The notes: generated by a model not told the origin, from the letters alone. 64,000 bases of DNA from Mycolicibacterium sp. 018/SC-01/001 (GCF_007096635.1 NZ_VKAA01000015.1:1-64000), one strand, 5' to 3'; positions 16,963 to 24,762 are shown, counted from the stretch's first letter. Made by a program: numbers and translations.

Positions 16963-18367
16963 CTTCGACATCGCGATCATCGGAACGGGGTCGGGCAACA
17001 GCATCGTCGACGACAGTTACCTCGACAAGAAAGTTGCGATCTGCGAGCAGAACATCTTCGGCGGTACCTGTCTGAACGTCGGATGCATCCCCACCAAGAT
17101 GTTCGTCTACGCCTCGGAGGTGGCCGAACAGGTCAGGCAGGCATCGACATTCGGCGTCGATGCACACGTCGATGCCGTGCGCTGGCCCGACATCGTCTCC
17201 CGGGTGTTCGGCCGGATCGACCCGCTGTCGGCCGGCGGCGAACAGTATCGACGGTCCTCCCCGAACGTCGAGGTGTTCGCCAGCCACACCCGCTTCGCCG
17301 AAGCACAGGACGCAAGCGGCTACCGGCTGCGCACCGACGACGGTGACGACTTCACCGCCGAGCAGGTGGTGATCGCGGCGGGTGCGCGGGCGACGGTGCC
17401 CCCGGCGATCCTCGACTGCGGCGTCGCGTACCACACCAGCGAGACCATCATGCGGATCTCCGAGCTGCCCGAGCACATCGCGATCGTCGGCGGTGGTTAC
17501 GTGGCAGCCGAATTCGCCCACATCTTCTCGTCGCTGGGTTCGCGGGTGACGATCGTGCTGCGGGGCACCACGATGCTCACCCATGCTGACGACACGATCT
17601 GCGAACGGTTCACCGACATCGCCGGCAAGAAGTGGGAGATCCGCAGCCGCCGCAACATCGTTCGCGGCTCCTCCGACGACTCCGGTGTGACACTGACACT
17701 CGACGACGGTGCCACCGTGCACGCCGACACATTGCTCGTGGCCACCGGCCGCATACCCAACGGCGATTTGCTCGATGCCCACCATGCGGGGGTCGAGGTC
17801 GTCGACGGCCGCGTCACCGTCGACGAATTCCAGCGCACCACGGCGCGCAATGTCTTCGCCCTCGGGGACGTCAGCTCGCCGTTCCAGCTCAAGCACGTCG
17901 CCAACCACGAGGCCAGGGTGGTCAAGCACAATCTGCGCCAGGACTGGGACGACATCGAGAACCTGATGCCCGCCAACCACCGCAACGTGCCGTCGGCGGT
18001 CTTCACCGATCCGCAGATCGCCAGTGTCGGGATGACCGAAAACGAGGCCCGCGCAGCCGGTTATCGCATCCGTTCGAAAGTGCAGGACTACAGCGACGTG
18101 GCCTACGGCTGGGCGATGGAGGACACGACCGGGTTCGCGAAGCTGATCGTCGACGACGACAGCGGCCTGCTCCTCGGTGCCCACATCATGGGCCATCAGG
18201 CGTCCTCGATCATCCAGCCGGTGATCCAGGCGATGGCCTTCGATCTGCCGGCCCAGGAGGTGGCCCGCAGCCAGTACTGGATTCACCCGGCGCTGCCCGA
18301 GGTGATCGAGAACGCGCTGTTGGCGCTGTGCGGCGAGCCTCCGTGGCCGCCGTCGCGGCGTCACTAG
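16955..18367 (+). CDS. mtr: Mycothione reductase
   Basis: NADPH- and FAD-dependent reduction of mycothiol disulfide, the actinobacterial equivalent of glutathione reductase. 470 residues from GTG 16955, behind AGAGGGAGAA. The redox pair is Cys39/Cys44 in GGTCLNVGCIPTK. The FAD fold is IIGTGSGNS (8-16). The NADPH-binding GGGYVAAEFAHIF is near residue 175. The C-terminal active-site YWIHPALPEVIENALLAL supplies the catalytic His-Glu dyad. A missing Gly in the first motif (GTGSGNS) is normal for this enzyme. It converges on the sigma-factor gene with a 3-bp gap. Confidence 0.95.
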   Translation: MADFDIAIIGTGSGNSIVDDSYLDKKVAICEQNIFGGTCLNVGCIPTKMFVYASEVAEQVRQASTFGVDAHVDAVRWPDIVSRVFGRIDPLSAGGEQYRRSSPNVEVFASHTRFAEAQDASGYRLRTDDGDDFTAEQVVIAAGARATVPPAILDCGVAYHTSETIMRISELPEHIAIVGGGYVAAEFAHIFSSLGSRVTIVLRGTTMLTHADDTICERFTDIAGKKWEIRSRRNIVRGSSDDSGVTLTLDDGATVHADTLLVATGRIPNGDLLDAHHAGVEVVDGRVTVDEFQRTTARNVFALGDVSSPFQLKHVANHEARVVKHNLRQDWDDIENLMPANHRNVPSAVFTDPQIASVGMTENEARAAGYRIRSKVQDYSDVAYGWAMEDTTGFAKLIVDDDSGLLLGAHIMGHQASSIIQPVIQAMAFDLPAQEVARSQYWIHPALPEVIENALLALCGEPPWPPSRRH

Positions 18368-18370
18368 GGA

Positions 18371-18946
18371 TCAGGCCGCCGCGCGCAGGTACCCGCGGTC
18401 GGCGGCGACGTCGACGAGCAGTCTGCGCAATGCCTTGCGGCCCCGATGTACTCGCGACATCACCGTGCCGAGCGGGATGTCGAGAATGTCGGCGATCTCC
18501 CTGTGTGGCAGACCTTCGACGTCGGCGTAGTAGACCGCGATGCGCTGGTCTTCGTGCAGCTTCCCGAGCGCGTCGCGCACCTCGTCGTCACCGAGCGTCG
18601 ACAGCGCCGCCAGTTCGGCCGAGGGCAGTCCCGTCGAGGAATGGGCCGCGTGCGCCGCGATCTGCGCGTCGGTGACGTCCTCGGAGAGCAGCTCCGCCGG
18701 CCGGCTCTGCGCCCGACGATACGAGCTGATCCACGTGTTGGTGAGGATGCGCAGCAGCCAGGCGCGGATGTTGGTGCCGTCCTGATAGTGGTGGAATGCG
18801 GCGTACGCCTTGAGCATCGTCTCCTGAACCAGGTCCTCGGCATCGGCCCTGTTGGCGGTGTGCCTGCGGGCCGCTCGATACAGGGTGTCGAGCAGGGGCA
18901 GGGCATCCCGTTCGAAACGTTCCAGGTGCGGATCTGCTGTCGTCAC
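18371..18946 (-). CDS. ECF sigma factor, SigH/SigR-like (orphan)
   Basis: A 191-residue RNA polymerase sigma factor. Region 2 is at about residues 30-85 (ADAEDLVQETMLKAYAAF ... WLLRILTNTW) and region 4 at about 132-180 (VYYADVEGLPHREIADILDIP and TVMSRVHRGRKALRRLL). By memory it resembles mycobacterial SigH, the thiol-oxidation sigma factor, with the shared HSSTGL..AE segment. SigH is normally followed by its zinc anti-sigma factor RshA. Here the gene ends 3 bp from convergent mtr, so no partner is linked. Start GTG 18946 with GGAGG upstream. Confidence 0.88.
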   Translation of the reverse strand: MTTADPHLERFERDALPLLDTLYRAARRHTANRADAEDLVQETMLKAYAAFHHYQDGTNIRAWLLRILTNTWISSYRRAQSRPAELLSEDVTDAQIAAHAAHSSTGLPSAELAALSTLGDDEVRDALGKLHEDQRIAVYYADVEGLPHREIADILDIPLGTVMSRVHRGRKALRRLLVDVAADRGYLRAAA

Positions 18947-19036
18947 GATCGTCCTCCACTTCGGTTGCCGGCCACATGGTTTGACCTCATGGAGTCGAAT
19001 CTAGAAGACCGGGGCGTCGTTGCCCCGGCCTTCATA

Positions 19037-19055
19037 GCGTATGCACAACATATGC
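19037..19055. promoter_or_regulatory. GCGTATG-N5-CATATGC dyad upstream of the sigma-factor gene
   Basis: GCGTATG (19037-19043) and CATATGC (19049-19055) form an inverted repeat with one mismatch in an AT-richer patch of the 136-bp gap between doxX (stop 19083) and the sigma-factor start (18946). It could be an operator or part of a promoter of the sigma gene. Weak evidence. Confidence 0.3.
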
Positions 19056-19082
19056 GTTGGATTTGAAAGATGCTTCTTCCGT

Positions 19083-19502
19083 TCAGTTTTCGATAGACGA
19101 TGGCGTGCGGCGGCGCGGCTGGACCGCCAGTGCGCCCGGACCGGTGGCGACGAAGAGCAGGAAGATGAAGCAGTAGAGCACTGCGGTTTCACCGCCGTTG
19201 ACCAACGGCCAGAAGCCGTCGGGGAAGTGCATCCAGAAGTAGGCCACGGCCATCATGCCGGAGGCGACGAACGCGGCGGCCCGGGTGAAGAGCCCGAGTG
19301 CGATGAGGCCGCCGAGTACGACCTCCAGGACACCGGCCCACCAGGCCGGCCAGGCGGCGAGCGGAACGGGTTGCCCCTGCGGCCAGCCGAACAGCTTCGC
19401 CAGGCCGTGCATGGCGAACAGGAGCGCGACGAGGATGCGGAAGGCCCCCAGTGCCACTGCGGACTGGTTGTCGGTGCGAGTGTCGAGCGTGCTGGTGCTC
19501 AT
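19083..19502 (-). CDS. DoxX family membrane protein
   Basis: A 139-residue integral membrane protein with about four hydrophobic helices. DoxX-family text is visible: GAFRILVALLFAMHGLAKLFG near the N-terminus, then WWAGVLEVVLGGLIALGLFTR and MMAVAYFWMHFPDGFWPLVNGGE. Mycobacterial DoxX proteins have been linked to thiol/oxidative stress complexes; the function here is not shown. It is divergent from the two-component system and shares with it the region holding mirrored direct repeats, so the regulator may control it. Confidence 0.87.
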   Translation of the reverse strand: MSTSTLDTRTDNQSAVALGAFRILVALLFAMHGLAKLFGWPQGQPVPLAAWPAWWAGVLEVVLGGLIALGLFTRAAAFVASGMMAVAYFWMHFPDGFWPLVNGGETAVLYCFIFLLFVATGPGALAVQPRRRTPSSIEN

Positions 19503-19534
19503 CGTGTGCGATTCCTTTCTCTGTGTGCGCCCAT

Positions 19535-19552
19535 CGTCGCGACTTCGCGACG
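19535..19552. repeat. 8-bp perfect hairpin in the doxX-regulator gap
   Basis: CGTCGCGA at 19535-19542, a CT loop, and TCGCGACG at 19545-19552. It lies between the doxX start and the PhoP-like boxes. It may be a cruciform or a leader hairpin on the doxX message; nothing more can be said. Confidence 0.4.
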
Positions 19553-19565
19553 CTGCTCTGCCGAT

Positions 19566-19583
19566 CTCATAGACGATTCATAG
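19566..19583 (-). promoter_or_regulatory. PhoP-type direct repeat, doxX-side copy
   Basis: CTCATAG (19566-19572), four bases, TTCATAG (19577-19583). The 7-bp repeat at an 11-bp period is the architecture bound by a dimer of OmpR/PhoP-type regulators. It reads in the orientation opposite to the second copy at 19600-19617, and 16 bp separate the two. It probably serves the divergently transcribed doxX and the regulator gene. Confidence 0.6.
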
Positions 19584-19599
19584 GTGTTGGCCGGCGAAG

Positions 19600-19617
19600 T
19601 TATGAGCTCTCTATGAG
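19600..19617 (+). promoter_or_regulatory. PhoP-type direct repeat, regulator-side copy
   Basis: TTATGAG (19600-19606), four bases, CTATGAG (19611-19617). It is the mirror image of the box at 19566-19583 with one or two differences per half-site. It ends 40 bp before the chosen response-regulator start. An ATG (19613-19615) lies inside the right half-site and is therefore a less likely start. Autoregulation is the simplest reading. Confidence 0.6.
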
Positions 19618-19657
19618 CGGTGGTGACCTGGGGCAGAAATCCCGCGACAATGGTCCG

Positions 19658-20425
19658 ATGACGTCTGCACCGCTCGAGGGCGGCGGGCCTCGCCGCGCGA
19701 TCCTGGGCAAGTTGCCGCGGTTGTCGCGCGCCGACGGCTCGCCGATCCGTGTGCTTCTCGTCGACGACGAACGAGCGTTGACGAATCTGGTCCGCATGGC
19801 GCTGAAGTACGAGGGCTGGGACATCGAGGTGGCGCACGACGCCGCGGAGGCGGTCGCGAAGTACCGCACGTTCTGCCCCGACCTCCTGGTCCTCGACATC
19901 ATGCTCCCGGACATGGACGGGGTGAGCGTGCTCGCCGAACTGCGCAGCGGCGGACCCTACATCCCGACGCTGTTCCTGACCGCCCGCGACTCGGTGCACG
20001 ACCGGGTCACCGGACTGACCGCGGGCGGCGATGACTACATGACCAAGCCCTTCTCGCTGGAGGAACTCGTCGCGCGCCTGCGCGGTCTGGTGCGCCGGTC
20101 GGCCCTGCTGACTCCGCCCGACGACGAGACGCTGGTGGTCGGCGATCTGACCCTCGATGCGGCCAGCCGCGAGGTGAGCCGCGCCGGTGAGCCCGTGAGC
20201 TTGACCTCCACTGAGTTCGAACTGCTGCGGCTGCTGATGCGCAACCAGCGAAAAGCACTGTCCCGCAGCGACATCCTGCAGCAGGTTTGGAACTACGATT
20301 TCGGCGGCCGGTCCAGCATCGTCGATCTCTACGTGTCCTACCTGCGCAAGAAGATCGACGCGGACCGGGAGCCGATGATCCACACGGTACGCGGGGTCGG
20401 CTATCTCCTGCGGCCGGCGACGTGA
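19658..20425 (+). CDS. OmpR/PhoB-type response regulator, PhoP-like
   Basis: A 255-residue DNA-binding response regulator. The receiver domain (about 30-145) has acidic pocket Asp36/Asp37 (LLVDDERAL), phospho-acceptor Asp80 (LVLDIMLPDMDG), the LTARDS switch Thr and the lysine in DDYMTKPFSLEE. The C-terminal winged helix (about 160-255) carries LTSTEFELLRLLMRN and YLRKKID..... HTVRGVGYLLR. By memory the closest mycobacterial pattern is PhoP. The ATG at 19658 is chosen because upstream frames cross the presumed operators; ATG 19613 is possible. It overlaps the kinase gene by GTGA. Confidence 0.92.
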   Translation: MTSAPLEGGGPRRAILGKLPRLSRADGSPIRVLLVDDERALTNLVRMALKYEGWDIEVAHDAAEAVAKYRTFCPDLLVLDIMLPDMDGVSVLAELRSGGPYIPTLFLTARDSVHDRVTGLTAGGDDYMTKPFSLEELVARLRGLVRRSALLTPPDDETLVVGDLTLDAASREVSRAGEPVSLTSTEFELLRLLMRNQRKALSRSDILQQVWNYDFGGRSSIVDLYVSYLRKKIDADREPMIHTVRGVGYLLRPAT

Positions 20426-21942
20426 GGGACATCTGGCGCCGCTGGTCTCTGCTGCGACAGCTCGTCGTCGGGGTCTCCGTCGTCGTGATGGCCGTGCTGG
20501 TCGCGGTGGGCGCGGCATCGGTGGTGAGCCTGCGGGGGTCGGTGCTGGGCATCATCGACGCGCAGTTGGCCGGCGCGGCGGACGCCTCCATCCAATCGGT
20601 CGAGAAGTACCGGAGCACGCCGGGACCCGACGGTCAGCTCCCGCCGCCGGGGGCCATGAAGCCGCTGACTCGCCTCATCGGTCAGGCCCCGGGCAACGTC
20701 GTCGCGCTGCTGCGCGACGGTGTTCTCGTCGACTCGGCCTACTTCGGTGACGGTGACGCCCAGCCCGCACCGGCCGAGGCGGCGGCCGCCATCGCGAACC
20801 TGACGTGGTCCGACCCGCAGCCGCGCACCGTGGAGCTGCCGGGGCTGGGCTGGTACCGCATGATCGGCGCACCCGGCGGGCCGAACGAGATCCTGGTGAC
20901 AGGTGTCTCGCGCGCACCGGCCTGGGACGCGATGATCCAGGAGACAGCGGTTGTGTCCGGCATGGTCGCCCTCGCGGTGCTCGTGACCGCGCTGTGCACG
21001 ATCGCCATCGTGCGATTCGCCCTGCGGCCTCTGCGGCGGGTGGCCGCGACGGCCGCCGCGGTCGCCGAATTGCCGCTCGACGGGGACAACCACACGATCG
21101 CCCCCCGCGTCGCGACCACCGACACCGATCCGGGGACCGAGGTCGGCATGGTCGGGGTGACGCTGAACCGGCTGCTGGACCACGTCGAGCGGTCCCTCGG
21201 GGACGTCGCTGCGTCCAATCGTCGGATGCGCCAGTTCATCACCGACGCCAGCCACGAGCTGCGCACCCCGCTCGCCGCGATCCACGGATACGCCGAACTG
21301 ACCCGGCAGGACAGTGAGATCCTGCCCGAGACGACGGAGTACTCGCTGGCCCGCATCGAATCCGAAGCGCAGCGGATGAGCGATCTGGTGAGCGATCTGC
21401 TGCTGCTGGCACGCCTGGACGAAGGTCACGATCTGCAGGTCACCGACGTCGACCTGACCGAGCTCGTCGTCGACGCGGTCAACGACGCCGCGGTCTCGGC
21501 TCCGACACACCGCTGGCTGACCCGGGTGCCTGACGGGCCGGTATGGGTGCGGGCCGACCGCGCCCAGCTGCATCAGGCGCTGGCCAACCTGCTGGCCAAC
21601 GCCCGGGTACACACACCTGAGGGCACCACCGTCACCACCTCGATCGGCCCGCACGCAGGTGCGCAGTTCGCCGAACTGACGGTCGTCGACGACGGGCCCG
21701 GCATCGACGCCGATCTGCTGCCGCACCTGTTCGGCCGCTTCGTCCGTGCCGACAAGTCCCGGTCCCGCGAGACCGGCAGCTTCGGGCTGGGGTTGTCGAT
21801 CTCCGCGTCCATCGTCGAAGCCCATGGCGGCACGATCGGCGCCGAGTCCGGTTCGGGCACAACGTCGTTCATCATCCGGTTGCGCGCAGCCGAGCACGCG
21901 CCGGCAGGGCTGCCCGAGACATCTGTCCACCTGTTCAGATGA
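20422..21942 (+). CDS. Sensor histidine kinase of the two-component pair
   Basis: A 506-residue membrane sensor kinase. TM1 is about residues 12-36, followed by a periplasmic domain of about 135 residues and TM2 at about 175-198. A HAMP linker leads to the H-box QFITDASHELRTPL with phospho-accepting His278. The catalytic domain shows N-box NLLANARVHTPEG, G1 VDDGPGIDADLL, the F box LFGRFVRAD and G2 FGLGLSISASIV. Start GTG 20422 overlaps the regulator stop. The periplasmic signal is unknown. The stop codon lies inside a CATCTG-N10-CAGATG dyad. Confidence 0.93.
   Translation: MRDIWRRWSLLRQLVVGVSVVVMAVLVAVGAASVVSLRGSVLGIIDAQLAGAADASIQSVEKYRSTPGPDGQLPPPGAMKPLTRLIGQAPGNVVALLRDGVLVDSAYFGDGDAQPAPAEAAAAIANLTWSDPQPRTVELPGLGWYRMIGAPGGPNEILVTGVSRAPAWDAMIQETAVVSGMVALAVLVTALCTIAIVRFALRPLRRVAATAAAVAELPLDGDNHTIAPRVATTDTDPGTEVGMVGVTLNRLLDHVERSLGDVAASNRRMRQFITDASHELRTPLAAIHGYAELTRQDSEILPETTEYSLARIESEAQRMSDLVSDLLLLARLDEGHDLQVTDVDLTELVVDAVNDAAVSAPTHRWLTRVPDGPVWVRADRAQLHQALANLLANARVHTPEGTTVTTSIGPHAGAQFAELTVVDDGPGIDADLLPHLFGRFVRADKSRSRETGSFGLGLSISASIVEAHGGTIGAESGSGTTSFIIRLRAAEHAPAGLPETSVHLFR
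21920..21941. promoter_or_regulatory. CATCTG-N10-CAGATG dyad, copy 1 (end of kinase gene)
   Basis: CATCTG at 21920-21925 and CAGATG at 21936-21941 form a perfect inverted repeat overlapping the kinase stop codon. The spacer and right flank also match copy 2 at 24697-24720 (both read CATCTGTC.A.CTG.TCAGATGA). Downstream on the plus strand a TATGGT at 21955-21960 could be a -10 element. Two such similar sites flanking the cobalt transporter suggest one regulator. Confidence 0.55.
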
Positions 21943-21966
21943 ACGTAACTGTGCTATGGTCGTGAT

Positions 21967-22067
21967 GCGGGGCCGGCCGCGGCAGTCGTCGATGCAGCAC
22001 ATCCCACCACTGTCGCGGTGGGGCCCCGCGCCAATGGGCGCCAATAAGCAAAGCCGTTGGGCGCCAA
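21967..22067. other. Structured intergenic segment at the 3' end of cbiO
   Basis: Between the kinase and cbiO ends the DNA has GCGGGGCC (21967-21974) pairing with GGCCCCGC (22022-22029). Inside is a CCCACC/GGTGGG hairpin (22003-22008 with 22017-22022). Two copies of TGGGCGCCAA follow (22035-22044 and 22058-22067). It may be a bidirectional terminator for the converging kinase and cbiO messages, or a small structured RNA. No riboswitch consensus was recognised. Confidence 0.4.
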
Positions 22068-22071
22068 CAGC

Positions 22072-22812
22072 TCAGGTGGACGGGACCACGAATCCCCAGG
22101 GCAGTTCGAGTCTGTGCGCGCTTAGCAGGTCAGCGTCGGAGAGCACCTCGCCGATCGGACCGTCGGCCACCACGGCGCCGTGGTCCATGATCACCGCCCG
22201 CGTGCACAATTGCGCCGCGTACGGCAGGTCATGGGTGACGATCATCATCGTCGCGTCGAGACCGGAGAGCGTGTCCGCCAGCTCCCGCCGCGCCACCGGA
22301 TCCAGGTTGGCCGACGGCTCGTCGAGCACCAGAACCTCGGGCTCACAGGCCAATACGGTGGCCAATGCGGCCCGCCGACGTTGGCCGCCCGACATGTGCG
22401 CCGGGCTGCGCGCCGCCAGGTCGGTCATCGACACCGTCTCCAGGGCGTGGGCCACCCGGGCTTCGAGCTCGGCACCGCGCAGCCCGAAGTTGGCCGGGCC
22501 GAACGCCACGTCCTGCGCCAGCGTCGGCATGAACAGCTGATCGTCGGGATCCTGGAACACGAGTCCCACGCGTCGCCGGATCTCTCGTAACGTGCTGCGC
22601 ACCACCGGGGTTCCGCCGATCTCCACCCGCCCCTGCGACGCGCTCAACACGCCGTTGAGGTGCAGCATCAGCGTCGTCTTGCCGGCCCCGTTGGGTCCGA
22701 GCAGCGCCACCTTCTCCCCCGCGGCCACGTCGAGATCCACTCCGACCAGTGCGGCGTGCCCGTCGGGGTAGGTGTAGTGCAGGCCTTCGACGTGCACCGC
22801 GCCGGTGGTCAT
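22072..22812 (-). CDS. cbiO: Cobalt/nickel ECF transporter ATPase CbiO
   Basis: ATP-binding subunit powering cobalt (or nickel) uptake. 246 residues from ATG 22812. Walker A GPNGAGKT is at 39-46, the Q-loop in VFQDPDDQLFMPT, signature MSGGQRRRAALA, Walker B VLVLDEPSANLD and the switch His in IVTHDLPYA. The DPDDQLF motif after the Q-loop is typical of ECF-type ATPases. Its ATG overlaps the cbiQ stop (ATGA). Last gene of the cbiM-PDGLE-cbiQ-cbiO operon. Confidence 0.92.
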   Translation of the reverse strand: MTTGAVHVEGLHYTYPDGHAALVGVDLDVAAGEKVALLGPNGAGKTTLMLHLNGVLSASQGRVEIGGTPVVRSTLREIRRRVGLVFQDPDDQLFMPTLAQDVAFGPANFGLRGAELEARVAHALETVSMTDLAARSPAHMSGGQRRRAALATVLACEPEVLVLDEPSANLDPVARRELADTLSGLDATMMIVTHDLPYAAQLCTRAVIMDHGAVVADGPIGEVLSDADLLSAHRLELPWGFVVPST

Positions 22813-23588
22813 CGGATCACCCACGCCGACCCCGCGACCAGCATCGCGGCGGCGGCCGGCAGCAGCGCAAGCACCCACTGCCGGGAGGACGCCGCGGCCG
22901 GGCAACCCGCGCCGAGAGCCAGCGCCGGCACCCGGCCGTCGAAACCCCGCGAGAGCATGGCCAGGTAGACCCGCTCACCACGTTCGTAGGAGCGGAGGAA
23001 CAACGCCCCGACCCCCGCGGCGGTCGCGCCGATCTGGTGCAGCATGCGCGGATCGTCGCCGCGCGACACCCGGGCCAACCGCATGCGCCGGATCTCGGCG
23101 GCCAGCACGTCGATGTAGCGGATCATCAGCGTCAGCATCGACACGACCACCGCGGGCACCCGCAGCCGGTTCAGCGCCACCGGCAGCTCACGCGCCGTGG
23201 TGGTGGCGGCCACGGTCAGCGACGCGGCCACTCCGAGCGTGCCCTTGATCACGATGCCCCACGCCGCGTGGAGACCGGCCACCGACAGCGACACGCCGCC
23301 GACGCGGACCTGCTCACCACCCTCGGCGAACGGCAACAGCACTGCCAGCACGACGAAGGGGGCCTCGATCAGCATGCGGGGCAGCACCCACCGCAACGGG
23401 ATCCTGCCGACCGCCCAGACGAGGAGCAGGATCAGCGCGTAGATGCCGAAGGGCCAGAACATCTCTCGCGGAGTGGCCACGACCGCGAGCACGAACGCCA
23501 CCAGCGCGACGACCTTGACCTCGGCGGGCAGGCGGTGCAGCGGTGAGTCGCCGTCGCGGTAGAGCGGATGCGCGTGGCCGGCCCCCAT
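22809..23588 (-). CDS. cbiQ: Cobalt/nickel ECF transporter transmembrane protein CbiQ
   Basis: The energy-coupling (T) membrane component linking CbiO to CbiM. 259 residues with about five or six membrane helices and a conserved cytoplasmic helix, ending in the T-component motifs ARVSRG (near residue 184) and AMLSRGFDGR (near 218), which fit the Ala-Arg-Gly coupling signature. The N-terminal GAGHAHPLYRDGDSPLHRLPAEVK is typical of CbiQ. It starts 7 bp after the PDGLE gene and overlaps cbiO. Confidence 0.92.
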   Translation of the reverse strand: MGAGHAHPLYRDGDSPLHRLPAEVKVVALVAFVLAVVATPREMFWPFGIYALILLLVWAVGRIPLRWVLPRMLIEAPFVVLAVLLPFAEGGEQVRVGGVSLSVAGLHAAWGIVIKGTLGVAASLTVAATTTARELPVALNRLRVPAVVVSMLTLMIRYIDVLAAEIRRMRLARVSRGDDPRMLHQIGATAAGVGALFLRSYERGERVYLAMLSRGFDGRVPALALGAGCPAAASSRQWVLALLPAAAAMLVAGSAWVIR

Positions 23589-23595
23589 GGGCAGG

Positions 23596-23967
23596 TCAGT
23601 GCTCGACGGCGGGCGCGGCGGGTGCTGATGCCCGGCGCGAGCGCGCGATCAGCCAGAAGGCACCCGAGGCGAGGAGCACCGTCACGGCGACACCGGCCAC
23701 CCCGGCCACCCCACCCGTACCGTCGCGTCCGCCGAGGGAGTAATCGGCCAGCGGTGACTGCTCGAGCGCGTGCCGGTCGGCGTGCTGGGCGATGCAGTCA
23801 CCCTGCAGCTGCTCCCCGTCCGCGGTCTCGACGACCTGACAGCCCTGCAGGGTGGCGGAGTCGAGCCCATCGGGGCTCGAGCTCGCCAGGTAGGAGAGCC
23901 CGCCGGCGATCAGCAGCGTCGCAACGGCGAACGCCGCCCAGAACCGCCACCCGCGCGCCGCGCTCAT
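23596..23967 (-). CDS. PDGLE-domain protein (CbiN-like accessory subunit)
   Basis: A 123-residue protein with two membrane helices (about 8-28 and 90-108) around an extracytoplasmic loop. It carries the PDGLE family signature as SSSPDGLDSA near residue 29, and two cysteines (QGCQ and GDCI) in the loop. PDGLE proteins take the place of CbiN in many cobalt/nickel transporters. Its ATG overlaps the cbiM stop. The role is inferred from position and family. Confidence 0.85.
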   Translation of the reverse strand: MSAARGWRFWAAFAVATLLIAGGLSYLASSSPDGLDSATLQGCQVVETADGEQLQGDCIAQHADRHALEQSPLADYSLGGRDGTGGVAGVAGVAVTVLLASGAFWLIARSRRASAPAAPAVEH

Positions 23968-24650
23968 GACGCCACCGCGACGGGCTCGCGGGTGGACCGC
24001 AGCAGGTGGACCAGGTCGGGCCGGGCGCGTACGACGGCCATCACGGTCAGAGCGGTGATGATGCCCTCGCCGATGCCGATCAGGACGTGCGTGCCGAACA
24101 TGAAGGACGCCACCGTGCCGAGCGACGATGACCCCGCGCCACCCAGGGCGTATTCACCCACGAAGCCCATCGCGGCGCACACGGTGCCCACGACGGCCGA
24201 GATGAAGGCGACCCCGCCCACGACGGGCACCGGCACGTTCCGGCGCCGCCGCCGCACGAGTCGGTAGGTCAGTACCGCGGTGCCGTATCCGGCGGCGACG
24301 CCGATCAGCGCCATGTTGGTGATGTTCGTGCCGAGCGCGGTGACACCGCCGTCGGCGAACAGCAGACACTGCACGACCAGCACGATCGCCACACACAGCG
24401 CGCCCGTGAACGGGCCCACCAGGATGGCTGCCAACGCGCCGCCGAGGAGGTGGCCGCTGACGCCGGGCAGGATCGGGAAGTTGACCATCTGGACGGCGAA
24501 GATGAACGCGGCGACGAGGCCCGCCAGGGGCACCGTGCGCTCGTCGAGTTCCTCCCGGGCCCGCCAGGCACAGACGCCGAGGGCGACGAGAGCGACCACC
24601 CCGAACAGGAGCGAGACCGGGGCGTTCACGATGCCGTCGCTCATGTGCAT
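23964..24650 (-). CDS. cbiM: Cobalt/nickel transporter substrate-binding membrane protein CbiM
   Basis: Substrate-specific (S) component that binds Co2+ or Ni2+. In this family the free N-terminus and His2 form the metal site, so the start is set at ATG 24650 (MHMSDGIVNAPVSLLF) although the frame is open to GTG 24671. 228 residues, about seven membrane helices. The second conserved patch NFPILPGVSGHLLGGALAAILVG... carries the SGH motif. First gene of the operon, about 47 bp downstream of the CATCTG-N10-CAGATG dyad that probably controls it. Confidence 0.93.
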   Translation of the reverse strand: MHMSDGIVNAPVSLLFGVVALVALGVCAWRAREELDERTVPLAGLVAAFIFAVQMVNFPILPGVSGHLLGGALAAILVGPFTGALCVAIVLVVQCLLFADGGVTALGTNITNMALIGVAAGYGTAVLTYRLVRRRRRNVPVPVVGGVAFISAVVGTVCAAMGFVGEYALGGAGSSSLGTVASFMFGTHVLIGIGEGIITALTVMAVVRARPDLVHLLRSTREPVAVAS

Positions 24651-24696
24651 CGCCTGGTATTGCACGTTCACACCGGCGAGCGTATGGCTCCGCCGA

Positions 24697-24720
24697 TCAT
24701 CTGTCTAGCTGATCAGATGA
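24697..24720. promoter_or_regulatory. TCATCTG-N10-CAGATGA dyad, copy 2 (upstream of cbiM)
   Basis: TCATCTG at 24697-24703 and CAGATGA at 24714-24720 form a perfect 7-bp inverted repeat. It lies between the end of the dehydrogenase gene (24763) and cbiM (start 24650), the right place for an operator of the cobalt-uptake operon. It matches copy 1 at 21920-21941. An ArsR-type metal sensor gene lies at 28980-29300; whether it binds here is a guess. Confidence 0.6.
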
Positions 24721-24762
24721 GCAGGCTTTCACGCCGGATCACCTGCCCGGACGGGTAGGTGA

